Assembly (NCBI GenBank): GCA_937891875.1
Contig: CALATR010000704.1
Span: forward strand, 1 to 6,368
Length of the DNA stretch: 6,368 bases
Direction: 5' to 3'
Origin: an uncultured Pseudomonadota bacterium
GTDB taxonomy: Bacteria; Myxococcota_A; UBA796; GCA-2862545
The notes under the pieces were generated by a model. That model saw only the letters and a program-made list of their open reading frames with translations. It was not told the origin of the DNA and ran no database searches. Below are positions 1-6,368 of this stretch, piece after piece (the first letter of the stretch is position 1; each line of letters starts with the position of its first letter). The translations under genes were made by a program, and so were the position numbers.

Positions 1-1231
1 CGCTGGCCTCGGCCGGGACGAGCCACTCGGCGCTGGCTGCGGCGTCGGTGCCGTCGGCGGCCAGCACGCCATCCCCTGAAGGGGGCGTGCCCGCGCTGGC
101 AGCCCAGGTCACGGGCAGGGTGGCGGCGGTTGCCGGTCCGGTCACGTCGAGCGCCACCGTGTCGCCGGGCAGGGCGTCGATGGGGGAGGCGACGAGCTCC
201 AGAGTCGCTGTCGTCGGAAGCGCCGCGCCTACCGTGAGGGCCGTCTCGGCACGGCGATCCCACGCGTCTCGGCAGGTGAGGACCGCGGTGCTGCCCAGGC
301 TGGCCGTCCCGGCGCTGACGACCACCGTCACCCGGTCGTCCTGGACGACGGCTTCGGAGCGCGCCCGCCAGCCCTCGGCGTCTGCCGTGGCCTCCAGCTC
401 GTCGGAGGACCAGGTCAGTGGGGTCGTCGTCGGACGGACGCGGCAGCTGTCGACCGCACCCTTCGCGGTGAACACGACCCGTAGGGTCCCACCCTGCGGC
501 ACCGTCGCCGCCGAGCTTGCCGCCTCCGGGCCCGGCACGAGCTGCAGCACGCGCGAGGCCGTGCCGCTCTCCAGCTTGGCGTAGAGCAGCGACTGTCCGG
601 CGAGGGGGTCGACCGCGATCTCCCGCGGCGACGAGGCATCCGGGAGCGGAAACGTCTGCTCGGCGGGCTGGCCGCCCGTGACGGTGAGCTTCACCGAGGA
701 CCCCACGCTGGACGGGTCGTCGGTCCAGACGAGCAGCGTGACGTCCTCCAGCCCTGGTGTGTCAGGGACCACGGGGGGGACCGTCGCATCGAAGTCGACC
801 ACCGCGCCGTCGTCGAGGACGGATGGGGTCAGGTCCACCAACAGGAGCAGGCACGCGTCCAGATCTTCGAGGTCCGGCCAGGTGGTGGCGGTGACCGCGA
901 TCGGGGCCAGGCCGGTACGTCCCTCCGGCGTCCCGGCGGCGGCCACCGCGTCGGCGCACAGCTGCGGAACCGGCTCGGTGGTGAGCTCGCGCAGGCGCTC
1001 GGCGGTCAGGCGAACCCCCCAGCCGGCGCCGGCCGCGGCGGTCGGTGCGTCGGCAACCCGGACATCACGGACGCTGCGCCCCGGCGCGGTCACGGTGATG
1101 TTGACGTCAGCGGTTCGAACCCACGCCGGCGCGTCGGAGGTCACGAGGAGATCGGCGCCAGGAGGTTCGTGATCGCGACCTTCGCAGGCGGTCAACGCAC
1201 CGAGGAGCAGGGGAAGGGTGTAGCGGAACAC
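1..1231 (-). CDS. Lipoprotein with Ig-like modules (3' end outside window)
   Basis: This is the third gene of the leftward operon. It is open from a GTG at 1231 to the window edge (410 codons, C-terminus missing). Residues 1-16 form a lipoprotein signal: a short N-region with Arg3, a Leu-rich core, and the lipobox Leu13-Thr14-Ala15-Cys16. Residue +2 is Glu, not the Asp that retains lipoproteins in the E. coli inner membrane, so outer-membrane anchoring is plausible. The rest is beta-rich, with few charges and no recognisable catalytic motif. Residues about 245-335 look like an Ig fold: Cys263, Trp274 and Cys320 have the spacing of a B-strand Cys, core Trp and F-strand Cys. Residues about 342-410 resemble a bacterial Ig-like domain (pattern LPGDTVAL, then PVTWAASAGT). 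Cys92 and Cys127 may form another pair. The GTG at 1231 is preferred over one at 1237 because GAGG lies 5 bases before it. Its role is unknown; a surface or periplasmic adhesion or assembly partner of the upstream barrel gene is an inference. Confidence 0.88.
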   Translation of the reverse strand, partial: MFRYTLPLLLGALTACEGRDHEPPGADLLVTSDAPAWVRTADVNITVTAPGRSVRDVRVADAPTAAAGAGWGVRLTAERLRELTTEPVPQLCADAVAAAGTPEGRTGLAPIAVTATTWPDLEDLDACLLLLVDLTPSVLDDGAVVDFDATVPPVVPDTPGLEDVTLLVWTDDPSSVGSSVKLTVTGGQPAEQTFPLPDASSPREIAVDPLAGQSLLYAKLESGTASRVLQLVPGPEAASSAATVPQGGTLRVVFTAKGAVDSCRVRPTTTPLTWSSDELEATADAEGWRARSEAVVQDDRVTVVVSAGTASLGSTAVLTCRDAWDRRAETALTVGAALPTTATLELVASPIDALPGDTVALDVTGPATAATLPVTWAASAGTPPSGDGVLAADGTDAAASAEWLVPAEAS

Positions 1232-1235
1232 AGTC

Positions 1236-1240
1236 ACCTC
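1236..1240 (-). promoter_or_regulatory. Ribosome binding site of the lipoprotein gene
   Basis: GAGGT on the minus strand overlaps the TGA stop codon of the upstream barrel gene and lies 5 bases (counted from GAGG) before the GTG at 1231. It decides between the two nearby in-frame GTG codons (1237 and 1231) in favour of 1231. Its position on the stop codon suggests that ribosomes finishing the upstream gene re-initiate here. Confidence 0.6.
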
Positions 1241-3806
1241 AGAAGAGCTTGAGCCCGGCGACGCGGAAGAACGACGGAGAGAAGTTCACGACGACGCTCA
1301 GCCCGGGATCGAGGCCCGGTCTCGTCGCGTCGTCCAGGTCGGCCACGACGCTCCCGCTGCCCAGGCCGGGCAGGGGACGCCGCACTCGGCGGAGGTTCAG
1401 CCCGATGGCGATCGACGAGTGGGGACCGGCTTCGATCTCGGCGCCCAGGGTGGTCGAGGAGAAGAGCGCCAGGTTGCGGGTGAACGCGGTGCCTCCGTCC
1501 GCGCGCGTCGCGCCGGGGCCGAGGACTGCGAGGCCGATGTAGGGGTGGGCTCGGCAGCGAAGGAAGTCTCGCCACTCCGTCGCCTGGGCGGACGCCACGC
1601 GGCATGGCTTCGAGCGCGCGTCGTACAGGCGCCCCCTCGGGCCGAAGAAGGCGTAGCCGATCACCAGCTCCGGCCCGGCCAGGAGGCGGTCTTCCTGCGC
1701 CAGGGTGACCTGACCCGACGCAGCCGAGGTCCCCCACGGGCGGTACGCGTTGACCCCCATGCCGACGCCGACCCGCACCGCGCCGTGGTAGCGCTTGAGC
1801 ACGAGGAACGGGATGGAGAGCGTGTGATCGGCGGCCGTGCCCGCGATCTTGCGCTTGAAGGCGACGTCCACGTCGAAGGAGCCAGCGGAGAACGGCGCCA
1901 CATGGAACACGCTGACCGCTGCGTCCTTCAGATCCTCGATCTCGGCCTTGGGAGTCTGTCCCTTGGTGGCACCGGTCGGCTGCACCAGCGACGCTTCGAA
2001 GAGGTCCCGGGCCGGCTGACCGAGGCTGCCGTTCGTCTTGCTGGTGACGGTGGCCTCGCCTTCGTGGCGCAGCAGCACGACCATGTCTCGGCCGGGCTCC
2101 AAGGCCCAGCCGTGTTCCTCCGGCTCCCGAAACAGGGTGTGGGCGCCGATCGGGTCGGACTGCACCCGGAACAGCTCCACGCCCCCCGGGGCGCCGGTGA
2201 GGACGTCGATGCACAGGAGATAGTCGGCATGTCGCGCCAGGCCGGCCACCCGCTCCGCGAACAGCTCTTCGGTGCACCAGCCCGTCGGATCCGGCAGCTC
2301 GCTCTTGGGTTCGCCGGCGGCAAACTGGACCTCCTTGCCGCCGCGGGTGCGACGGACCACCACCCGCTTGGGTGCCGCTGCCAGGACTTGACCACCGGGC
2401 GTCGTGGCCGACATCACGTAGCGGTCGTCGGTGATGGCGCGAAGGGGAGCGGCGACCCAGCCCTTCGTCGGGTCGTAGACGGACAGGGCGTCCCGATCGG
2501 CCGGTCCGGTGTCGCCGGGCAGGCGGTCGAGCTCGACCGTGCCCGGGGCGACATCGCAGCCCTCGGCATCATCGGCGCTGCAGACCCGACGCACGGTGTC
2601 CACGACCTCCGGCTGCGCGAGGGAGAGGGTCACGGTGTCGGTCACGCCACCGTTTCCGACGATCAGGCTGGTGGCGGTGCCGTCCTTGCGCAGAGCCGCG
2701 AGGCAGGCGTCGGTGCCGAGATCGATCATCCGGTCGGAGCCGACCTGGTAGCCGCAGTCCGTGGCGCCGACCTTGGCGCTGGTGGCGCCGACCAGACGCA
2801 GCTGCCCGCGGGTCAGCTCGGCGGTGTCGAGGGGCAGGGCCGTCGCGGCGCCGCCCGCGATCGTCACCCGGTAGCCGAACGTCCCCTCGGTCTGCGCGCC
2901 GGCGGGGGTCGGCTTGGGGCGCTGGCGCTGGATGAGCAGTGGCGCGTATTCTGTGGGGGCGCCAGGGACGCCACCGCTGACCGGGACCCACAGCTCGCTG
3001 GACGAGGCCAGCGCCTGCTCGAGGGCCGAGTCGGGGGCCACCAGCAGAAGCTGGTTGCTCGAGGCGGGGGCCGCTGCGGTCCAGATCCGTGGCTCGTCGG
3101 CGTCCGCCAGGTAGGCATGGCCCGTGCCCGTCGCAGGACCGCCCCCCGGCGGGAGAGGCTCCACCGTCCAGGCACGCCAGCCCGTGTCATCACGGGTCAG
3201 GATCCGGTCCTTGGCGGCCAAGGGGTTCTTGAAGGTCGTCCACAGGATGGGTACCGCCGCGCCCAGCTCCGTCGACAGGTCGACGTAGCCGTAGCCGTTG
3301 AGCTGGGTCGGGGTGTGGGTGCAGGCGGCTGGCTGGCTCGCGCCCCCGATGAGGGCGCCCTGGCAGAGGGGCACCCGACGTGCCGGGCCGAGCGCGGGGC
3401 GCTGAAGCCCCACGATCACCTCGACGGTCGCCTTCTTGGCCTTGGCGTTCCCGGCAGGAGGCGTGACCACCTCGGCGACGACGACCACATCCTCGGCCAG
3501 GCTGAACAGGGCCTGGCACGCCGGATCGTGCTGGAGCGAGCGCGTCACCACGAAGCGACCGTTTGCCCCCCGGGCCCCCACACACGCGACCTCCTTGCCG
3601 TCTGCCTTGACCGAGATCTTCGTGACCTCGGCAGGACCTGGGTCGTCGAACTCCAGCGGAGCCGGGGGCCGTCCCCCTTCGGCCGCCAGGTCCGCGGGGT
3701 CGAGCGGCACGCTGCCGACGGTGGTCACGTCGACCGTGGCCGCGTCGGCGCTCAGGGGACTGACGGCGGCCAGCGCCGCGAGCAGCCAGATCGATGAGCT
3801 ACGCAA
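1239..3806 (-). CDS. Large exported protein with probable C-terminal outer-membrane beta-barrel
   Basis: This 855-residue protein of unknown family is the middle gene of the leftward operon. The frame is open far upstream, but TTG at 3806 is the only start that gives both a strong ribosome binding site (AGGAGG, 6-base spacer) and a classic signal peptide: Arg2, hydrophobic core at residues 6-15, cleavage likely near residues 20-23. Residues about 24-640 are soluble and beta-rich, with eleven-residue-scale hydrophobic strands and ten cysteines (75, 97, 148, 162, 351, 368, 409, 417, 511, 532). That number suits disulfides formed outside the cytoplasm. Residues about 640-855 show alternating amphipathic strands (for example 643-651, 662-672, 676-688, 710-720, 755-763, 777-791, 797-805, 835-842). 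The chain ends in VAGLKLF, a C-terminal Phe typical of barrels inserted by the Bam machinery. Two further cysteines (735 and 751) lie in this part. About eight strands can be counted, so an OmpA-sized barrel is plausible. The start overlaps the protease gene by 8 bases. No enzyme motif was recognised. Confidence 0.88.
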   Translation of the reverse strand: MRSSSIWLLAALAAVSPLSADAATVDVTTVGSVPLDPADLAAEGGRPPAPLEFDDPGPAEVTKISVKADGKEVACVGARGANGRFVVTRSLQHDPACQALFSLAEDVVVVAEVVTPPAGNAKAKKATVEVIVGLQRPALGPARRVPLCQGALIGGASQPAACTHTPTQLNGYGYVDLSTELGAAVPILWTTFKNPLAAKDRILTRDDTGWRAWTVEPLPPGGGPATGTGHAYLADADEPRIWTAAAPASSNQLLLVAPDSALEQALASSSELWVPVSGGVPGAPTEYAPLLIQRQRPKPTPAGAQTEGTFGYRVTIAGGAATALPLDTAELTRGQLRLVGATSAKVGATDCGYQVGSDRMIDLGTDACLAALRKDGTATSLIVGNGGVTDTVTLSLAQPEVVDTVRRVCSADDAEGCDVAPGTVELDRLPGDTGPADRDALSVYDPTKGWVAAPLRAITDDRYVMSATTPGGQVLAAAPKRVVVRRTRGGKEVQFAAGEPKSELPDPTGWCTEELFAERVAGLARHADYLLCIDVLTGAPGGVELFRVQSDPIGAHTLFREPEEHGWALEPGRDMVVLLRHEGEATVTSKTNGSLGQPARDLFEASLVQPTGATKGQTPKAEIEDLKDAAVSVFHVAPFSAGSFDVDVAFKRKIAGTAADHTLSIPFLVLKRYHGAVRVGVGMGVNAYRPWGTSAASGQVTLAQEDRLLAGPELVIGYAFFGPRGRLYDARSKPCRVASAQATEWRDFLRCRAHPYIGLAVLGPGATRADGGTAFTRNLALFSSTTLGAEIEAGPHSSIAIGLNLRRVRRPLPGLGSGSVVADLDDATRPGLDPGLSVVVNFSPSFFRVAGLKLF

Positions 3807-4725
3807 CGGGGGCCTCCTCAGCGGCGAGCACGACGCCGAGCACCGCATCGATGTTCCACCAGGCCGACACGGCGATGCGCTCTCCCAGCTCGGAGCGCAC
3901 GCGCGCGCTGACGAGACCCAGGGCGAGCTGGTAGTCGCGCAACCACGCCAGCGCGCCCGAGTCGCCGGGCACCGCGAAGCCAGACGAGACGAGGATCTGA
4001 TCCCGCAGCGAGACCGTGAACCCCGGCACGTCGGAGAATCCGGGGACACCCAGGATGTCGAAGGCGACGGCGTCGACGACCCCGTCCGACCGGCCGCTCG
4101 CCGCGCCCCACTTGACCACCGGCTGGCGGAGCAGCTGCTCGGGATCGGACACCAGCACGCTCTGCTCGACCGGATCGAAGCCGCCCTGGCGCGGGTCCAC
4201 GGACACGCCAGAGCGCAGGGGCGCGAAGACGGCATCCGCGTAGAGCCGCTGGGGATCGCGGCGGCTCGGGTGCCAGGTGTCCGCGAGGGCAGTCCCGCCG
4301 AAATGCAGGGTGCGGGCCTGCTGATCGTAGAGGTCCAAGGCGACATGCAGCGCGGTGAGCACGCCCCGGTTGCCCCCTCGGTCGTAGCAGACGGCGCCGA
4401 GGGTTCCCTCCAGGCGTCCGGCCAGTCCACTGCCGGCGACCCGGCCGAGGGGCTCGGCGTCGATCGCTCCGCCGAGCAACACCCGATCGATACCGGCTGC
4501 CTCGGAGATCGCGCGGCGGGATTCCTCATCGAGCTCGCCCAGCACCAGGAGAGCCAGCTCCCCGTCTTCGGCGCGGGTGATGCCGACGCCCCACGGCGCC
4601 CGGGTCCGGGCCGACTCGGTGCGGGCTTCGGACTGAAGGTCCGTCGACTCGTCGAGGATCGGCAGCGCGGTCTGCAGGATCCGTTTCTTGGCCGCTTGCA
4701 GACGCTCGAAGCTCTCGCTGGGCAC
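3799..4725 (-). CDS. Trypsin-like (chymotrypsin-fold) serine protease, no signal peptide
   Basis: This 308-residue protein is the first gene of the operon. It matches the bacterial trypsin-like pattern of short motifs in order: GTLGAV (107-112), LTALHVAL (123-130) with catalytic His127, ADAVFAPL (163-170) with probable catalytic Asp164, a degenerate substrate-pocket motif VVKWGAASGRSDGVV (203-217), and GDSGAL (254-259) with catalytic Ser256, followed by ALGLVSA. In this family the pocket motif is usually nearer K-x-G-R-T-T-G; here the second half reads A-A-S-G. Residues about 45-95 match the N-terminal subdomain of these proteases (GVGI, then GELALLVL, then IDRVLLGGAIDAE). Residues 1-42 look helical. 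The start is fixed within narrow limits: an in-frame TGA lies 6 bases upstream of the GTG, and AGGAGG sits 6 bases before it. No export signal can therefore be hidden upstream, and the protein is predicted to be cytosolic unless exported unconventionally. All three catalytic residues are present, so activity is likely. The substrate is unknown; the co-transcribed envelope proteins are candidates by context only. Confidence 0.92.
   Translation of the reverse strand: MPSESFERLQAAKKRILQTALPILDESTDLQSEARTESARTRAPWGVGITRAEDGELALLVLGELDEESRRAISEAAGIDRVLLGGAIDAEPLGRVAGSGLAGRLEGTLGAVCYDRGGNRGVLTALHVALDLYDQQARTLHFGGTALADTWHPSRRDPQRLYADAVFAPLRSGVSVDPRQGGFDPVEQSVLVSDPEQLLRQPVVKWGAASGRSDGVVDAVAFDILGVPGFSDVPGFTVSLRDQILVSSGFAVPGDSGALAWLRDYQLALGLVSARVRSELGERIAVSAWWNIDAVLGVVLAAEEAPVA
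3813..3818 (-). promoter_or_regulatory. Ribosome binding site of the barrel gene, inside the protease gene
   Basis: A perfect AGGAGG lies 6 bases before the TTG start at 3806 and within the last codons of the protease gene (encoding Glu-Glu-Ala). It is the main reason for choosing the TTG start, because the reading frame itself stays open for another 1.5 kb upstream. The 8-base overlap of stop and start suggests translational coupling. Confidence 0.75.
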
Positions 4726-4731
4726 GCTTCA

Positions 4732-4737
4732 CCTCCT
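4732..4737 (-). promoter_or_regulatory. Ribosome binding site of the protease gene
   Basis: A perfect AGGAGG is followed by a 6-base spacer and the GTG start at 4725. The spacer contains an in-frame TGA (4729-4731), which rules out any earlier start for the protease. Confidence 0.8.
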
Positions 4738-4950
4738 CGGGCCGAGCAGGAGCAACGTACCGGACGCGATCGGTGCGGAGGGGCGTACTGCGCAAGACTG
4801 CCATCACACGTTGTAAAGGGGGCGTTCCCGGGCGTGCACAGCTGGCGGACGGGCCCGCATCCAAGGTCGCCGTGGCGGCGGTGGCGGTCGACGTGGGAGT
4901 CGCGTGGGATCCCCCGCGCCAGCTCGCCCCATAGACCTGCAGCGCAACCT

Positions 4951-4955
4951 GGAGG
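4951..4955 (+). promoter_or_regulatory. Ribosome binding site of the secreted modular protein gene
   Basis: GGAGG lies 4 bases before the GTG at 4960. The spacing is slightly short, but the start is supported by the signal peptide that begins exactly there. Confidence 0.65.
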
Positions 4956-4959
4956 TCCT

Positions 4960-6368
4960 GTGTCTGTTGCCCGACTCGCTCTCGCGCTCGCGTTGCTCGT
5001 GCCCTCGGTCGCCTTGTCGGCCGAGCGCGTCGCCTCGGTGAACCTGCTCGAGCAGCAGTTCAAGGACGACAAGGTCGTCGTTCGCACCCACAGTGACGTG
5101 GCAGGAACGATCGCCGGCACGACGGTCGACCTCGTCGATCCCGACACCGGCAAGGCGATCGAGTCCGTGTCGCTGACGACGCCGTCCAACACGATCGCCG
5201 TGCTCGCTGGCGGCCTGGCCAAGGCCGGGGACGCGGTGACGTTCAGCTTCGAGCTGTCCAAGCTGAAGGAGGACGGCACGCCCAGTGACGACGTCGTGAG
5301 CGACACGGTCTCGGTCGAGGCGATCTCGACCGAGAAGACCAAGGTCAAGGGAAGTGGAGGATATACCTACATCTTCTGGATTCGACCGAACGGCTCGGTG
5401 CGTGCTCGGATCACGAACGACAACGACGGCTGGCGCGGTGGCGGCATCGGCGGGGCCAAGGTCGTCGTGGGCAAGGAGAGCGCCGAGCTGGCCGTGGACC
5501 GAATCGTCGACGTGTGGCGCTCCACGCTGAAGACGGACCTGCCCGACGTGGATCGCTTCGAGCTCGTCACCAAGGCGGTCGACGCGAAGGGCACGACCCT
5601 CGCGACCCAGCAGGAGACCGTGTTCACCGAGCCCGCCACCGCCCCGCCGACGGTCATGCTCGAGCGCGCGCGCGAGACCAGCAGGGGCCAGGCCAAGGCG
5701 CTGATCAGCACCCGCCACGACGGCACCGACGTGTCCGCCCTGGAGGTGGAGCTGACCGATGCGTCGACCGGCAAGGTCGTGCTGGACACGGTCCTGAAGG
5801 CTCCCGACGCCATCGACCGATCCTATGCCGAAGTCATCGAGTTCGAGGACCGCCCGGACGGTGAGACCTACCTGGTGCTCATCGACCTGCTCGACGCGTC
5901 GGGGAAGCCCGTCGGCGACCAGCTCGAGGTCGAGCTGACCGCCCCGGAGACGGTGACGGGCGAGATCACCGCGCAGGGCGTGTACATCACGGACAGCGAG
6001 ACCGCGAACCTGACCCTGTGGAACCACCCGGATCTCGGCTACATGGTCGCAGTCGAGTACGACGGCGCTGACGTCGGCACGGTCGCGTCCGTGGACCTGA
6101 CGTTCGAGGAGCCCTTCGAGGGCCCGCCGCCGCTGGAGTCGACCATCAACCTGCCGTTGGTGGTCGAGCGCGCCCACTGGTCGGTCACCGGCACGACGAC
6201 GCTGCCGGACGACTACGCGATCACCGCGCGCCCCCTGGACGCCGAGGGCTCGCCTCTGTCCGCGGTGCAGTCCGGTGGCTCGGATCCGGGCGTGACCTAC
6301 AAGAACAACGAGCCCAAGCCCAAGAAGACCGACAAGAAGCGGGACTGCGGCGGCCACACGCCCTGCCC
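4960..6368 (+). CDS. Secreted protein of four similar beta-rich (Ig/FN3-like) modules (3' end outside window)
   Basis: This gene is open from GTG 4960 to the window edge (469 full codons, C-terminus missing). Residues 1-21 form a Sec signal peptide: Arg5, a Leu/Ala-rich core, cleavage likely after residue 20 or 21. There is no lipobox. The visible mature part is beta-rich and acidic, and divides into four modules of about 95-110 residues. Each closes with a strand followed by a turn of the type D-x-(x)-G: KEDGTP (103-108), VDAKGTTL (207-214), LDASGKPV (311-318) and LDAEGSPL (426-433). These turns are spaced about 104, 104 and 115 residues apart. Such modules are usual for Ig-like or fibronectin-III-like folds; the family assignment is inferred. 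After the last module comes a Gly/Ser linker, then a Lys/Pro-rich stretch (451-461) and Cys463 and Cys469 close to the edge. No catalytic motif was recognised. It is divergent from the protease operon, so shared control is possible but not shown. A structural, adhesive or envelope-scaffold role is the most that can be inferred. Confidence 0.87.
   Translation, partial: MSVARLALALALLVPSVALSAERVASVNLLEQQFKDDKVVVRTHSDVAGTIAGTTVDLVDPDTGKAIESVSLTTPSNTIAVLAGGLAKAGDAVTFSFELSKLKEDGTPSDDVVSDTVSVEAISTEKTKVKGSGGYTYIFWIRPNGSVRARITNDNDGWRGGGIGGAKVVVGKESAELAVDRIVDVWRSTLKTDLPDVDRFELVTKAVDAKGTTLATQQETVFTEPATAPPTVMLERARETSRGQAKALISTRHDGTDVSALEVELTDASTGKVVLDTVLKAPDAIDRSYAEVIEFEDRPDGETYLVLIDLLDASGKPVGDQLEVELTAPETVTGEITAQGVYITDSETANLTLWNHPDLGYMVAVEYDGADVGTVASVDLTFEEPFEGPPPLESTINLPLVVERAHWSVTGTTTLPDDYAITARPLDAEGSPLSAVQSGGSDPGVTYKNNEPKPKKTDKKRDCGGHTPC

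Larger units (their letters stand above)
4726..4959. promoter_or_regulatory. Divergent intergenic region between protease operon and secreted-protein gene
   Basis: These 234 bases separate two divergent starts and must hold promoters for both, unless the operon is transcribed from outside the window. The one AT-richer pocket is around 4803-4818. On the minus strand it reads TTTACA (4812-4817), a 5/6 match to a -35 box, but no good -10 follows at 16-18 bases. The same pocket on the plus strand offers TGTAAA as a poor -10 box. A GGAAC on the minus strand at 4824-4828 resembles an ECF sigma -35, but the CGTGTGA after it is about 3 bases too close. The pentamer CGTAC occurs at 4755-4759 and 4784-4788. 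GTACCG (4757-4762) and CGGTGC (4771-4776) could form a weak 6-bp stem with one G-U pair. No promoter or operator can be assigned with confidence. Confidence 0.45.

Noticed and set aside
48..1172. Two plus-strand open frames (48-584 and 678-1172) over the lipoprotein gene.
   Set aside because: Both are Ser/Arg/Thr/Val-rich low-complexity translations antisense to the lipoprotein gene, which has a lipobox and Ig-like patterns.
158..2528. A near-identical stretch of about 12-16 bases at about 160-178 and 2508-2527, a possible repeat.
   Set aside because: Both encode a Leu-Pro-Gly-Asp-Thr turn in unrelated contexts; the match does not extend beyond those codons.
1419..3797. A 792-codon open frame on the plus strand.
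   Set aside because: It is antisense to the barrel gene in the same codon register, so each codon is the complement of a real one. Its product is rich in Arg, His and Gly with no recognisable domain. The minus-strand gene has a signal peptide and ribosome binding site.
4788..4806. A sigma-54-like promoter on the minus strand (TGGCA followed by TTGC).
   Set aside because: The GG and GC elements are separated by 7 bases instead of the required 10.
3807..5348. Upstream extension of the barrel-gene frame, which stays open to 5348 and would give a 1369-residue protein.
   Set aside because: The extension runs out of frame over the whole protease gene, across the intergenic region and antisense to the secreted-protein gene. 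The TTG at 3806 has a perfect ribosome binding site and a signal peptide right after it.
5659..5676. An alternating GC run flanked by CTCG and CGAG, suggesting a hairpin or Z-DNA tract.
   Set aside because: It lies inside a coding module and is explained by consecutive Glu-Arg-Ala-Arg-Glu codons in a high-GC gene.
4804..6357. A 517-codon open frame on the minus strand.
   Set aside because: It is antisense and in codon register with the secreted modular protein. Its absence of stops follows from the rarity of TTA, CTA and TCA codons in a high-GC gene. Its apparent hydrophobic start is the complement of the Lys/Pro-rich tail codons region and has no supporting ribosome binding site that I can see.

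Overview
The window is about 70% G+C and densely coding on both strands. It most likely comes from a high-GC Gram-negative bacterium. The signs are a lipoprotein signal peptide with a lipobox, and a large exported protein whose C-terminus looks like an outer-membrane beta-barrel ending in Phe. A myxobacterium-like lineage (Myxococcota or a related deltaproteobacterium) would fit the composition and the many secreted proteins of unknown function. No taxonomic marker is present, so this is only an inference.

Layout. On the minus strand, three tightly packed genes read leftward from about 4725. The first is a 308-residue trypsin-like serine protease without a signal peptide (3799-4725). The second is an 855-residue exported protein with a probable C-terminal outer-membrane barrel (1239-3806). 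The third is a lipoprotein with Ig-like modules that runs off the left edge (1-1231). The first two genes overlap by 8 bases. The second and third are 7 bases apart, with the ribosome binding site of the third lying on the stop codon of the second. This is a convincing operon with probable translational coupling. On the plus strand, after a 234-base divergent intergenic region, a secreted protein made of four similar beta-rich modules starts at 4960 and runs off the right edge.

How they may work together. The exported products would form a cell-envelope set: an outer-membrane barrel with a large soluble part, a lipid-anchored Ig-like protein, and a divergently encoded Ig/FN3-like secreted protein. 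The protease is the only recognisable enzyme and the only product with no visible export signal. No function for the set as a whole can be read from the sequence.

All four genes appear to start with GTG or TTG, and each has a purine-rich ribosome binding site. The other long open frames in the window, including 792- and 517-codon frames antisense to real genes, are shadows that share codon register with the true genes. No RNA genes, mobile elements, CRISPR arrays or clear terminators were seen.
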